Below, piece by piece: positions 9,091 through 17,720 of a stretch of DNA of 64,000 nucleotides. The stretch is taken from positions 1 through 64,000 of the forward strand of contig JARUXA010000015.1 of assembly GCA_030433805.1 (NCBI GenBank), in the 5' to 3' direction. The notes beneath the pieces were generated by a model. It was given only the letters and a program-made list of their open reading frames with translations, searched no databases and had not been told where the DNA came from. Source of the stretch: Sphingomonas sp. PsM26 (GTDB lineage: Bacteria; Pseudomonadota; Alphaproteobacteria; Sphingomonadales; Sphingomonadaceae). Position numbers and translations under genes: made by a program. Every line of letters starts with the position of its first letter. Position 1 is the stretch's first letter.

Positions 9091-10311
9091 TTGCACAAGC
9101 ATCATCGCGCGCTGGGGTTAGCGAAGACCCCTTCGAACTCGGTTTCGGGTATCGACATCGCTCAGCAGCGGCCGGTTCAGCCGGTTACGCTGGTTCGTCC
9201 TCACGCGGCAGCGCGTGCGGCCAGGTTCTTCGTCGAGAAGTTCCCGGGTCGCTCGATGTATGCGGTCAAGGCGAATCCGGCTCCTGAGTTGCTCAAAATC
9301 CTTTGGGAGTCGGGGATCACGCATTACGACGTGGCCTCGATCGCCGAAGTCCGGCTCGTCGCAACGACGATCCCGGGCGCGACCCTGTGCTTCATGCACC
9401 CGGTCAAGGCTCCCGAAGCGATCCGTAGCGCTTACTTCGATTATGGCGTCCGCACCTTCTCGCTCGATTCGATCGAGGAGCTGGACAAGATCATGGCGGC
9501 GACCGACCAGGCGACCGACCTGACGCTTTGCGTCCGGTTGCGCGTGTCTTCGGAGCATTCGAAGCTGAGCCTTGCATCGAAGTTCGGTGCCGCTCCCGGC
9601 GAGACCAAGGAACTGTTGTTCCGGGCTCGTCAGGCCGCGGATGCGCTTGGCATCTGCTTCCACGTCGGCAGCCAGGCAATGACGCCCGAAGCTTATGCCA
9701 ATGCGCTGGAGCGAGTCCGTGCGGCGATCGTCGACGCAGCGGTCACGGTCGACGTGATCGATGTCGGCGGCGGTTTTCCGTCCTCCTATCCGGGGATGGA
9801 GCCTCCCCCGCTCGAGCGTTTCTTCGAGACGATCCACCGTGCGTTCGAATCGCTGCCGGTCAGCTATTCGGCGGAACTGTGGGCCGAGCCCGGTCGGGCG
9901 CTCTGCGCCGAGTACAGCTCGATCGTGGTACGCGTGGAAAAGCGTCGCGGCGATGAATTGTACATCAATGACGGTGCTTATGGCGCGTTGTTCGATGCGG
10001 CGCACATCGGCTGGCGTTTCCCGGTCGAGCTCCTGCGCGAGCCGGAGAGCCGTTCGAAGGACATGGCGTTCAGCTTCTACGGGCCGACCTGCGACGACAT
10101 GGACCATATGGCGGGGCCGTTCTATCTGCCCGCGGACGTGCAGGCTGGCGACTATCTCGAAATCGGGATGCTCGGTGCCTACGGCTCGGCGATGCGGACC
10201 GCGTTCAACGGCTTCGGTTCGGACGAGACGGTGATCGTCTCCGACGAGCCGATGGTGTCGCTGTACGACGAAGCCATGCCGGACGTCGCGTCCAACGTCG
10301 TCACGCTGTAA
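9091..10311 (+). CDS. Ornithine decarboxylase-like fold type III PLP enzyme
   Basis: A 406-residue enzyme of the alanine racemase-like barrel family, expected to turn ornithine (possibly lysine) into putrescine or cadaverine. The PLP lysine is in YAVKANP (Lys60), the cofactor phosphate site is DVGGGFPS, EPGR is present, and the C-terminal GPTCDDMD segment holds the catalytic Cys/Asp of ornithine decarboxylases. The start is TTG at 9091, supported by GGAGG nine bases upstream. It is followed 111 bases later by a deoxyhypusine-synthase-like gene on the same strand, indicating polyamine synthesis. The upstream leader suggests post-transcriptional control. Confidence 0.92.
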   Translation: MHKHHRALGLAKTPSNSVSGIDIAQQRPVQPVTLVRPHAAARAARFFVEKFPGRSMYAVKANPAPELLKILWESGITHYDVASIAEVRLVATTIPGATLCFMHPVKAPEAIRSAYFDYGVRTFSLDSIEELDKIMAATDQATDLTLCVRLRVSSEHSKLSLASKFGAAPGETKELLFRARQAADALGICFHVGSQAMTPEAYANALERVRAAIVDAAVTVDVIDVGGGFPSSYPGMEPPPLERFFETIHRAFESLPVSYSAELWAEPGRALCAEYSSIVVRVEKRRGDELYINDGAYGALFDAAHIGWRFPVELLREPESRSKDMAFSFYGPTCDDMDHMAGPFYLPADVQAGDYLEIGMLGAYGSAMRTAFNGFGSDETVIVSDEPMVSLYDEAMPDVASNVVTL

Positions 10312-10422
10312 CAGGCGTTCCATAACACTCACGAATCGGAGGGGCGGTGCAGCGATGCGCCGCCTCTTCCCGGGTTTCCGCGTCCCCTCAACGACGGCGG
10401 CTGTTGAAAAGGGTATTATCCC

Positions 10423-11472
10423 ATGACCGAAGTCCTCAACACCAACCGCAAGGCCGAGCTGCTCTCGACCACTGTCGAGCATATCGACATCACGAAGTTC
10501 GACGCGCGCCCGATCGTCGACGCGATGAAGAAGATGAGCTTTACCAGCCGCGACCTCGGTCGCGCGACCGACATCTACAACCAGATGCTGGCGGACAAGG
10601 ATTGCTCGATCTTCCTCGTCATCGCGGGCTCGACCTCGGCCGGCGGTTGCATGGATCTCTATGCCGAGCTGCTGCGCAACAACATGATCGACGGCATCGT
10701 CGCGACTGGCGCGTCGATCGTCGACATGGATTTCTTCGAGGGCCTCGGCCACAAGCATTATCAGGCGCTCGAAGTGCCGGACGACGACACGCTGCGCTCG
10801 CTGCTGATCGACCGGATCTACGACACTTACATCGACGAGGAACAGCTCCAGCACGTCGACCACACAATCTTCGAGATCGCCGAGACGCTCGAGCCGCGGC
10901 CTTATTCGAGCCGTGAGTTCATCCGCGAAATGGGCAAGTATCTCGTCGAGCACGGCAAGAAGGACAACAGCCTCGTCAAGCTCGCCTATGAGCATGACGT
11001 GCCGATCTTCTGCCCGGCATTCGTCGACAGCTCGGCAGGCTTCGGCCTCGTCAAGCATCAGGTCGATTCGGTGAAGGCGGGCAAGCCCTATATGGTGCTC
11101 GATGCGATCGCTGATTTCCGTGAGCTCACCGAGATCAAGATCAAGGCGGGTGTCACTGGCCTGCTGATGATCGGCGGCGGCGTGCCCAAGAACTTCATCC
11201 AGGACACGGTCGTCTGCGCCGAGATCCTCGGGCATGACGACGTTCAGGTCCACAAGTACGCGGTGCAGATCACGGTTGCCGACGTGCGCGACGGTGCGTG
11301 CTCGTCCTCGACGCTGCAGGAAGCGGCATCGTGGGGCAAGGTGAACACCGCGATCGAGCAGATGGTGTTCGCCGAAGCGGGCAGCGTCATGCCGCTGCTG
11401 GCATCGGACGCCTATCATCGTGGTCTGTGGAAGGACCGCGTCAAGCGTCGCTGGGGCGCAAGCTTCGGTTGA
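10423..11472 (+). CDS. Deoxyhypusine synthase-like enzyme, predicted homospermidine synthase
   Basis: A 349-residue NAD-dependent enzyme of the deoxyhypusine synthase fold. The conserved C-terminal block EAASWGK is present; its lysine (Lys306) matches the lysine that carries the aminobutyl group in deoxyhypusine synthases. NAD-site segments AGSTSAGG and LMIGGGVPKN are also visible. Bacteria lack hypusinated eIF5A, so bacterial members must use another acceptor. With ornithine decarboxylase next door and homospermidine typical of Sphingomonas, transfer of an aminobutyl group to putrescine is the best inference. The 111-base gap before it contains a GGCGGTGC/GCGCCGCC hairpin that may be an attenuator. 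Exact product unproven. Confidence 0.85.
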   Translation: MTEVLNTNRKAELLSTTVEHIDITKFDARPIVDAMKKMSFTSRDLGRATDIYNQMLADKDCSIFLVIAGSTSAGGCMDLYAELLRNNMIDGIVATGASIVDMDFFEGLGHKHYQALEVPDDDTLRSLLIDRIYDTYIDEEQLQHVDHTIFEIAETLEPRPYSSREFIREMGKYLVEHGKKDNSLVKLAYEHDVPIFCPAFVDSSAGFGLVKHQVDSVKAGKPYMVLDAIADFRELTEIKIKAGVTGLLMIGGGVPKNFIQDTVVCAEILGHDDVQVHKYAVQITVADVRDGACSSSTLQEAASWGKVNTAIEQMVFAEAGSVMPLLASDAYHRGLWKDRVKRRWGASFG

Positions 11473-11490
11473 TCGGGTCAAGCGCCCGAC

Positions 11491-12498
11491 ATGCATAACC
11501 GACGCAAGGTTCTGGCGCTTTCCATAGGTGCGGCCGCAGCTCCCGCTGCGGCCGCTGCCCAGGGCCCGAGGTCTTTCCAACCCGGGGCATTGTCGCTGTC
11601 CGCAACGCCAAGCTGGCCGCCGCGCGAGAATTTCCCGCTATGGCCGGGTGCAGCGCCCGGCGCGCGAAATCCCGAGCCCCTGCCCCGATCCGAAATCACC
11701 GGGCGGACCGGCGAATATCACGACCTGTGGCTGCGCGGCGTAACCCGCCCCGACGTCGGCGTGATCCGGCCACGTCGCCCCGATGGGCGCGCGGTTTTGA
11801 TCATGCCCGGCGGGGGCTACAGCTTCACCTCGATCCGCAAGGAAGGGCTCGACGTCGCGCTCGTCCTGGCCGCACGCGGGATCACCGGCTTCGTGCTCAA
11901 TTATCGGTTGCCCGGCGAAGGCTGGGTCGACCGGGCGAATACGCCGTTGATGGATGCGCAACGCGCGATCCGCCTGATCCGCCACGGTGCCGAACGCTAC
12001 GGGATCGATCCGCGCAGGATCGGCGTGCTCGGCTTTTCGGCGGGCGGGCATCTCGCCGCGTCGCTTCTCACGCAATATGAAGCGCCGGTCTATCGCCGGA
12101 TCGACGCCGCCGATGCGCAATCTGCTCGTCCCGACTTCGGGGGACTGATGTACGCGGTGTCGAACATGGATCAGGGTCGCAGCCACGGCGGGTCACGCGC
12201 CAACCTGCTCGGTCCCACCCCTGATCCAGCGATGGAACGCCGTTACGCCTGCGACCGCAACATCACGCGCGAGACGCCGCCCATGTACATCGTCCATGCG
12301 CAGGACGATCCGACGGTGCCTTTTACCAATGCCATGGACCTGTTCGCCGGCGCACGCGCTGCGCGGATCCCGGTCGAGGCGCACTTTCTGCTGCGCGGCG
12401 GGCACGGTTTCGGCGCGCGGTTGCCGACCACCGAAAGCGGGTCACTCTGGCCCGACCAATATGACCGCTGGATCGGCGAAGTCATGGGGCGGCGCTGA
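11491..12498 (+). CDS. Exported alpha/beta hydrolase (esterase-like)
   Basis: A 335-residue protein with an N-terminal signal-like segment (MHNRRKVLALSIGAAAAPAAAAAQG), probably periplasmic. The hydrolase fold shows an oxyanion region MPGGGYSF, the nucleophile elbow GFSAGGH, a DDPTVPF acid segment and the final histidine in GGHGFG. This pattern suits acetyl-xylan-esterase-like or BD-FAE-like carboxylesterases. It starts 18 bases after the deoxyhypusine-synthase-like gene but has no evident link to polyamines. Substrate unknown. Confidence 0.85.
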   Translation: MHNRRKVLALSIGAAAAPAAAAAQGPRSFQPGALSLSATPSWPPRENFPLWPGAAPGARNPEPLPRSEITGRTGEYHDLWLRGVTRPDVGVIRPRRPDGRAVLIMPGGGYSFTSIRKEGLDVALVLAARGITGFVLNYRLPGEGWVDRANTPLMDAQRAIRLIRHGAERYGIDPRRIGVLGFSAGGHLAASLLTQYEAPVYRRIDAADAQSARPDFGGLMYAVSNMDQGRSHGGSRANLLGPTPDPAMERRYACDRNITRETPPMYIVHAQDDPTVPFTNAMDLFAGARAARIPVEAHFLLRGGHGFGARLPTTESGSLWPDQYDRWIGEVMGRR

Positions 12499-12568
12499 CC
12501 CGCGACATCGGTTGATCCCCCACGCCCGATCCGGCAGCATGACTGCACAAACGGAGGGGGCTTGATCG

Positions 12569-13003
12569 ATGCATAGTGAAATTCTGAAACCCGTAGTGGT
12601 GCTGATCGCCTGGACGCTGGTGATGCTGGTGTGGATGGTGGTCACACGGCTTCCCGCGATGAAGGCATCAGGGGTCGACATCACGACGCTGGTCGGCACC
12701 AAGGCCGCCGATGCGGACGGACGCCTCCCACCGCAAGTTCAATGGAAAGCGCACAATCACAATCACCTGATGGAACAACCTACGCTGTTCTATGCGGTTT
12801 GCGGCGTGATCGCGCTGACCGGCACCGGGGATGGCGCCAACGCCTGGATTGCATGGGCGTATGTGCTGCTCCGGATCGCGCACAGCGTGTGGCAGGCGAC
12901 GGTCAACAAGGTGTCGGTGCGGTTCGCGCTGTTTCTCGGCGCGTCGCTGGCGCTGGTGGCGCTGACGTTGCATGCGGCGATGGCGGTGTTCGCCTACCAC
13001 TGA
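12569..13003 (+). CDS. MAPEG-family membrane protein
   Basis: A 144-residue protein with four predicted membrane segments. The loop WKAHNHNHLMEQPTLFYA, rich in His/Asn with an ExP motif, is the glutathione-binding signature region of the MAPEG family (membrane-associated proteins in eicosanoid and glutathione metabolism). Bacterial members are glutathione transferase-like, but substrates are mostly unknown. A GGAGGGGG stretch about 11 bases upstream of ATG serves as ribosome site. It ends seven bases before the convergent amidotransferase gene. Confidence 0.85.
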   Translation: MHSEILKPVVVLIAWTLVMLVWMVVTRLPAMKASGVDITTLVGTKAADADGRLPPQVQWKAHNHNHLMEQPTLFYAVCGVIALTGTGDGANAWIAWAYVLLRIAHSVWQATVNKVSVRFALFLGASLALVALTLHAAMAVFAYH

Positions 13004-13009
13004 TCGCGG

Positions 13010-14902
13010 TTACCCGAACAGCCGCGCCATCGCGCGTTCGAGCATGACGAACTGCCACAAGGTTCGCCCATGCTCGGCAACGCCGTTGCGATGATCAGCG
13101 GCGATGCGCGCGATCGTCGCGGGATCGAACCATCCGGTCCCGCCAAGAACGCGCGACCGTGGCAGCGCCGCCGCTTCGTCGGCAAGCGGACCGCGGAACC
13201 ACGCGCTGGTCGGCGTCGTGCGCGCCATGTCTGGCCGATACAGGACGTCCTTGGGCAGATAGCGCTCGAGCGCCTTCTTCATCAGCCACTTGCCCTGCCC
13301 TCCGCGCAGCCGCATCCCCGCCGGGAGCTTCGCGGCGAACTCGACCAGCCGGTGATCGAGCAACGGTGCGCGCGTTTCCAGTCCGACCGCCATGCTCGTG
13401 CGGTCCGTCCTGGTCAGGACGTTGCCGGGCAACCAGTGCTGGAGATCGGCATATTGCGCACGGTCCAGCGCATCGCGCGCGGGGGCATCGCGCATCGTCG
13501 TGACGTAGCGATCCTCCGCCCGATGGCCCGACAGCGTACGCCTCGCGGCATCCGTGAACAGCGCGGCGCGTAGAGCAGGTGTCGTGACCCCGACCGAGCG
13601 GGCATATGCCTCGGCTCCATCGTCGGCGAGCGCCAGCAACATCGTCTTCGCGCGCAGCGGCCGCGGCGTCCAGTCGGGCTCGGGGTAATGCCGTCCCAGC
13701 GCCCCGAACACATTGCGTCGCAGGTCCGGCGGCAGCAACCCGCGGACGCGCTCTTCCGCCACCTGGACCTTGTAGCGCCCGTATCCCGCGAAAGCCGCAT
13801 CCGCGCCATCGCCCGACAATGCGACCGTCATGTCCTCGCGCGCAAGCTCGCAAAGGCGGTAGGTCGCGAGTGCGGATGCATCGGCGAACGGCTCGTCAAA
13901 GGCTTCGACAAGCGTTTCGATTAGGGCGTAATTATCCGGTGTAACCGTGCGTTCGCGATGCGCCGTTGCGAACCGTTGCGAAACTTCGGCAGCAGGACGA
14001 CGTGCGTCGGGACCGGCGTCCTCGAACCCGATCGTGCATGTCCGGACGGCCCCGCGCGACGCTTCCGACATCAGCGCGACCACTGCCGAACTGTCGACGC
14101 CCCCCGACAGGAACGCGCCAAGCGGAACGTCCGCGGCCATCCGCGACGTGACCGCATCGCGCAGCAAGGCTTGCAACTCCGCGGCAAGATCGCGCACGCT
14201 GCCCGTCGCCCGCATAGAAAAGTCTACGTTCCACCAGCGTTGCGGCAACGGCACGGTTCGCCCGCGTTCGACCAGCATCGCATGGCCCGCGGGCAGCTTG
14301 CAGACGCCCGCGACGAGGCATGTATCGTCGGGGACGTATCCGTACGCCAGGTAATCCTCGACCGCACGGATCTCCGGTTCGCGTCGCAACAAAGGATGCG
14401 CCAGTAACCCCTTCAGTTCGGACGAAAACGCCAGCGCACCGTCCGCGAGCGTGGTGTAATGCAGCGGCTTCACGCCGAGCCGGTCGCGCGCGAGGAACAG
14501 GCATTGCCGCCGCGCATCGTGGATCGCGACGGCGAACATCCCGTTCAGCCGCGGCAGCATCGCCGGGCCCCATACGTCCCACGCCTGCAGCAGCACCTCG
14601 GTATCACCCGAGGTCTCGAAAACGGCACCGTGCGCCTCCAGTTCGGCGCGCAACGCGACGAAATTGTAGATCTCACCGTCGTACGTAACCGTCAGCGCGC
14701 CGTCGGCGCTGGTCATCGGCTGCGGTGAGCCTTCCACGTCGATGATCGACAGCCGCCGATGGCCTAGCCCGACACCCGGCGCGGTCCAAACGCCGGCACC
14801 GTCCGGCCCACGATGCGCCTGCGCGTCCACCATCGCCCGGACTCGGGCGGGGTCGACCGGTTTGGGCATCGACGGATAATATAACCCTGCAATGCCGCCC
14901 AT
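13010..14902 (-). CDS. Asparagine synthetase-like amidotransferase (XrtA-associated type) with eroded catalytic motifs
   Basis: A 630-residue full-length homologue of AsnB: class II glutamine amidotransferase domain (about 1-215) and asparagine synthetase domain (about 235-620). The PPi-loop SGGVD (266-270) is intact. Key residues are changed: the nucleophile Cys2 is Gly (codon GGC), the oxyanion Asn of the NGEIYN motif is Asp75, the Glu of the GADE motif is Ala369, and the usual K-x-G-F before the last domain reads D-M-A-R at 558-561. Arg50 and Asp100 remain. The frame has no stop or shift. It sits downstream of exosortase-A-associated genes. Glutamine use is predicted lost, and asparagine-synthetase chemistry is doubtful. 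Confidence 0.85.
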   Translation of the reverse strand: MGGIAGLYYPSMPKPVDPARVRAMVDAQAHRGPDGAGVWTAPGVGLGHRRLSIIDVEGSPQPMTSADGALTVTYDGEIYNFVALRAELEAHGAVFETSGDTEVLLQAWDVWGPAMLPRLNGMFAVAIHDARRQCLFLARDRLGVKPLHYTTLADGALAFSSELKGLLAHPLLRREPEIRAVEDYLAYGYVPDDTCLVAGVCKLPAGHAMLVERGRTVPLPQRWWNVDFSMRATGSVRDLAAELQALLRDAVTSRMAADVPLGAFLSGGVDSSAVVALMSEASRGAVRTCTIGFEDAGPDARRPAAEVSQRFATAHRERTVTPDNYALIETLVEAFDEPFADASALATYRLCELAREDMTVALSGDGADAAFAGYGRYKVQVAEERVRGLLPPDLRRNVFGALGRHYPEPDWTPRPLRAKTMLLALADDGAEAYARSVGVTTPALRAALFTDAARRTLSGHRAEDRYVTTMRDAPARDALDRAQYADLQHWLPGNVLTRTDRTSMAVGLETRAPLLDHRLVEFAAKLPAGMRLRGGQGKWLMKKALERYLPKDVLYRPDMARTTPTSAWFRGPLADEAAALPRSRVLGGTGWFDPATIARIAADHRNGVAEHGRTLWQFVMLERAMARLFG

Positions 14903-14959
14903 CAGCGGGTCACGCCCGCAACCGCGACCGCGCGCTGTGTTTGCCCCGGTCGCCGAGCC

Positions 14960-15313
14960 CTATGCGTTTCCACCGTCACTACTTTCCGCATGCGTCTCCG
15001 TGTCACCAACGCGGTACCATGTCACGATGTCGCGTTCGATCCGCCCGCGTCCAACCATCCGAAGAGACGATCCGCCCGTCCTGCGTGGCAAAGCACCGAT
15101 CCCGATACGGCTAGCCTGCTCGTGCAGTGTGCCACGTGCCGCCTCCCCATATCGCTTTGTCCCCGTGCCCGCTGCGTTCGCGCGGTCGAGCTTATTGGCG
15201 GTTGCAGCTGCATACCGCTTGAACAGCGTGATATCTGCGCAGGGATAATACGACGGCGACGGCGACGGCGACGGCGGCGGCGGCGACGGCGGCGGCGACG
15301 GCGGCGGGGGCAT
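14960..15313 (-). CDS. Doubtful 117-residue frame beginning with a Pro/Ser repeat
   Basis: The ATG at 15313 overlaps the ATPase stop as TAATG, a coupling arrangement. The first 21 residues are Pro/Ser encoded by a triplet repeat; about 30 plausible residues follow (YYPCADITLFKRY and on), then composition becomes unconvincing. It could be a real small proline-rich protein, the remnant of a gene, or chance. No family recognised. The 410-base gap between the amidotransferase and ATPase genes holds nothing else that I can support. Confidence 0.25.
   Translation of the reverse strand: MPPPPSPPPSPPPPSPSPSPSYYPCADITLFKRYAAATANKLDRANAAGTGTKRYGEAARGTLHEQASRIGIGALPRRTGGSSLRMVGRGRIERDIVTWYRVGDTETHAESSDGGNA
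15251..15310. repeat. CGG/CGA triplet microsatellite
   Basis: About 60 bases made only of CGA and CGG triplets (CGACGG units passing to CGGCGGCGA units), immediately downstream of the ATPase stop. On the minus strand it codes Pro and Ser. Such tracts change length by slippage, so copy number may vary between strains. Confidence 0.8.
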
Positions 15314-16368
15314 TACCCCTTGGTGGCAAAAAATGCCGGGCCGGTTCCGGCTTCGGCCCAGTCGACCAGCAGGGTCAGTACCCGGCGCAACGCGACGTCC
15401 TGTTCTGCAATCCGCGCCTCCAGGACCGCAATGCGCCGCTCCATCGCGTCGGACGGCGGATCGCCCTGCGGTTCGGCGAGAGGCTGGGCAGCTTCTGGGT
15501 CGTTGCTCGCCTTCGGGACCGGGCGGATGCGCGGCGTAACAAGTCTGGAACCCGGCAGATCACCCGCAATATCGGCGGACACCGACCGGACCGCCTCGGC
15601 ATCGATCGTCGCCAACTGCTCCAACGCGCCCAGCAGCAGCACGCGGCCCGCAAGCTGATGCAACCGCCGCGGAACGCCCTCCGACGCCGCGTACAGCGCA
15701 GCAAAGGCATCGTGGGTGAAGCGCGGGCGATCCGTCGCCCCGACCACCGCGAGCCGGTGGCGGACATAGGGTTCGACTTCCTCGGATCCCATCGGGTCGA
15801 GATGATGCACCGCAATCACGCGCTGGCGCAATTGCTCGAGCCGATCCGACCCGTACAGCCGCTCCCGGAACGCCGGCTGCCCGAGCAGGAAGATCTGCAG
15901 CAAGGGTTGCGCAGCGATCTGAAAGTTGGAGAGCATCCGCAGTTCCTCCAGGCTCGTGATCGGCAAAGCCTGCGCCTCGTCCACGATCAGCAGCGTGCGC
16001 CGTCCGCCACGAACGATCGCCCGCAACCCTTGCTCGATCTGCGCGAGCAGTTGCGCCTTGGTCAGCCCCGCATCGTTGACGTCGAGCCCGGCGGCGACCA
16101 TCCGCAACAGATCTTCCGCCTCGATCTGGGTGGAAACGATCGTGATGACGTGCAAACGCGACGGGTCGATCGTCGCGGTCAGATGCCCCGCCAGCGTCGT
16201 CTTGCCCGCGCCGATCTCGCCGGTGATGACGATGAAGCCCTCCCCCTGCGCCAGACCGTAGCCGAGGTACGCCATCGCCTTGCGCTGCGTCGCGGTCTCG
16301 AACCAGAACTGCGGGTCGGGGGTCAACTGAAACGGTCGTCCGGTCAGGCCATAATGATCGTGGTACAT
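15313..16368 (-). CDS. XrtA/PEP-CTERM system-associated ATPase (ExeA/GspA-like AAA protein)
   Basis: A 351-residue protein that opens with the family-typical MYHDHYGLTGRPFQLTPDP segment. The AAA domain has Walker A GEIGAGKTT, Walker B LLIVDEA and a following DEAQAL-type loop. The C-terminal 70 residues are charged with a short heptad-like stretch. In exosortase-A loci this ATPase (similar to ExeA of type II secretion) is a standard member, thought to serve polysaccharide export; the exact role is unproven. It lies 122 bases downstream of the PLP decarboxylase gene on the same strand. Confidence 0.87.
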   Translation of the reverse strand: MYHDHYGLTGRPFQLTPDPQFWFETATQRKAMAYLGYGLAQGEGFIVITGEIGAGKTTLAGHLTATIDPSRLHVITIVSTQIEAEDLLRMVAAGLDVNDAGLTKAQLLAQIEQGLRAIVRGGRRTLLIVDEAQALPITSLEELRMLSNFQIAAQPLLQIFLLGQPAFRERLYGSDRLEQLRQRVIAVHHLDPMGSEEVEPYVRHRLAVVGATDRPRFTHDAFAALYAASEGVPRRLHQLAGRVLLLGALEQLATIDAEAVRSVSADIAGDLPGSRLVTPRIRPVPKASNDPEAAQPLAEPQGDPPSDAMERRIAVLEARIAEQDVALRRVLTLLVDWAEAGTGPAFFATKG

Positions 16369-16490
16369 GTCATCGTCCTCGCCGCCCCCCTACGCGCCCG
16401 ATCGTTTCGGAAAGGATACTGCATCCGGCGTTGAACGAAGAAAGCTGTCCAGCGTGCGGTACCTCTGGTGATCGCCGGAACGCGGAGGCG

Positions 16491-17720
16491 TCAGCGCACC
16501 GTGTCCGCACCGACGAGCAGTTCGCGGGCGGGCGGATGGCCGAGAAACGCGGTCGGGCTGGCGGTCAGCCCGTAAGCTCCCGCCATGAACACCGCGACCA
16601 GATCCCCTACCAGTGTGACTGGGAGCGAAACCCGGTCCGCCAGCCGATCGAGCGGGGTGCACAATGGCCCGACGATGCTGACGGTCTCGGTGTCGCCCCC
16701 CGCCCCCGTAGCGATCGACACCGGATAATTCCGGCGGACCACCGTTCCGAGATTGCCGGTGGCGGCGAGCTGGTGATGCAGGCCCCCGTCGACCACAAGG
16801 AACGTTTCCCCGCGGCTCTGCTTGCGATCAACGATCCGGGTCAGATACACCCCCGCCTCACCGACCAGCCAACGACCCAGTTCGATCGCATGGCGCGTGC
16901 CGCTGCGGTCGCGCTCGCTGAGCCGTTCGCCAAGTGTCGCGCCGATCGCCTCGATATCGACCGTCTGCTCGCCCGGGAAATAGGGGATGCCGAACCCGCC
17001 CCCCAGATTGACCAGCGGTGGCTGCACGCCGACGGTATCGCTCAGGCGATCCGCCAGTTCGAGTGTGGCGGCCTGGGTCTCGATGATCGCACCCGCATCC
17101 AGCGCCTGCGATCCCGCAAAGATATGCCATCCGCGCCAGTCCGCCCCGGCGGCAACGACCGTCTTCGCAACCGCCGCCGCAGCGTCGGCATCGATCCCGA
17201 ACGGCGAGGCACGGCCCCCCATCCGCATCCCGGAGCCCCGCAGTTCAATGTCGGGGTTCACCCGGATCGCAAGCCGCGGCGTCACCCCCGCACGCTCGGC
17301 GATGTCGAGCGCGCGCGTGGCCTCGCCAGCCGATTCGATGTTGATCGTTATCCCGGCGGAGATTGCGGCTGCGAGCGCGTCGTCGCGTTTGCCGGGGCCG
17401 GCGAAACTGATCGTGGGGGCGGGCTTGTGCGGCAGGGCCATCGCCAGCTCGCCAATCGAGGCGATATCGAAACCGTCGACCAGTGGCGCCATCGCCGCCA
17501 ACAAGGGCGCGAACGGGTTCGCCTTGATCGCATAATGCAAATCGATCCCGGGCGGCATCGCTGCGCGGAAGCGGGCGATCCGTGCGGCAACGATGCTCAG
17601 GTCATACACGAACACCGGCGTGTCACCGGCACGTGCCACCCACGTTTCGGCCGTTTCCCCTGCTATGCGCAGCGACGGCCATGCACCGAAGTCCGCAGGA
17701 ATGGAGCCCATCGGCTTCAT
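16491..17720 (-). CDS. PLP-dependent decarboxylase, exosortase A system-associated
   Basis: A 409-residue fold type III PLP enzyme related to diaminopimelate and ornithine decarboxylases. The PLP lysine is in YAIKANP, the phosphate site in NLGGGFGIPY, and GPLCTPLD supplies the catalytic cysteine at the C-terminus. This member is characteristic of exosortase-A loci beside an acyl-CoA ligase and an acyl carrier protein, where an amino acid or its amine may be carried on the phosphopantetheine arm (inference). Its ATG overlaps the ligase stop as ATGA, showing an operon. Confidence 0.88.
   Translation of the reverse strand: MKPMGSIPADFGAWPSLRIAGETAETWVARAGDTPVFVYDLSIVAARIARFRAAMPPGIDLHYAIKANPFAPLLAAMAPLVDGFDIASIGELAMALPHKPAPTISFAGPGKRDDALAAAISAGITINIESAGEATRALDIAERAGVTPRLAIRVNPDIELRGSGMRMGGRASPFGIDADAAAAVAKTVVAAGADWRGWHIFAGSQALDAGAIIETQAATLELADRLSDTVGVQPPLVNLGGGFGIPYFPGEQTVDIEAIGATLGERLSERDRSGTRHAIELGRWLVGEAGVYLTRIVDRKQSRGETFLVVDGGLHHQLAATGNLGTVVRRNYPVSIATGAGGDTETVSIVGPLCTPLDRLADRVSLPVTLVGDLVAVFMAGAYGLTASPTAFLGHPPARELLVGADTVR

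Noticed and set aside
9118..11580. Minus-strand frame of 820 codons opposite the decarboxylase and DHS-like genes
   Set aside because: It spans two recognised plus-strand genes and has no domain or ribosome site. Shadow.
15251..15310. Possible CRISPR-like or protein-repeat array
   Set aside because: The units are 3-6 bases with no spacers; it is a simple microsatellite.
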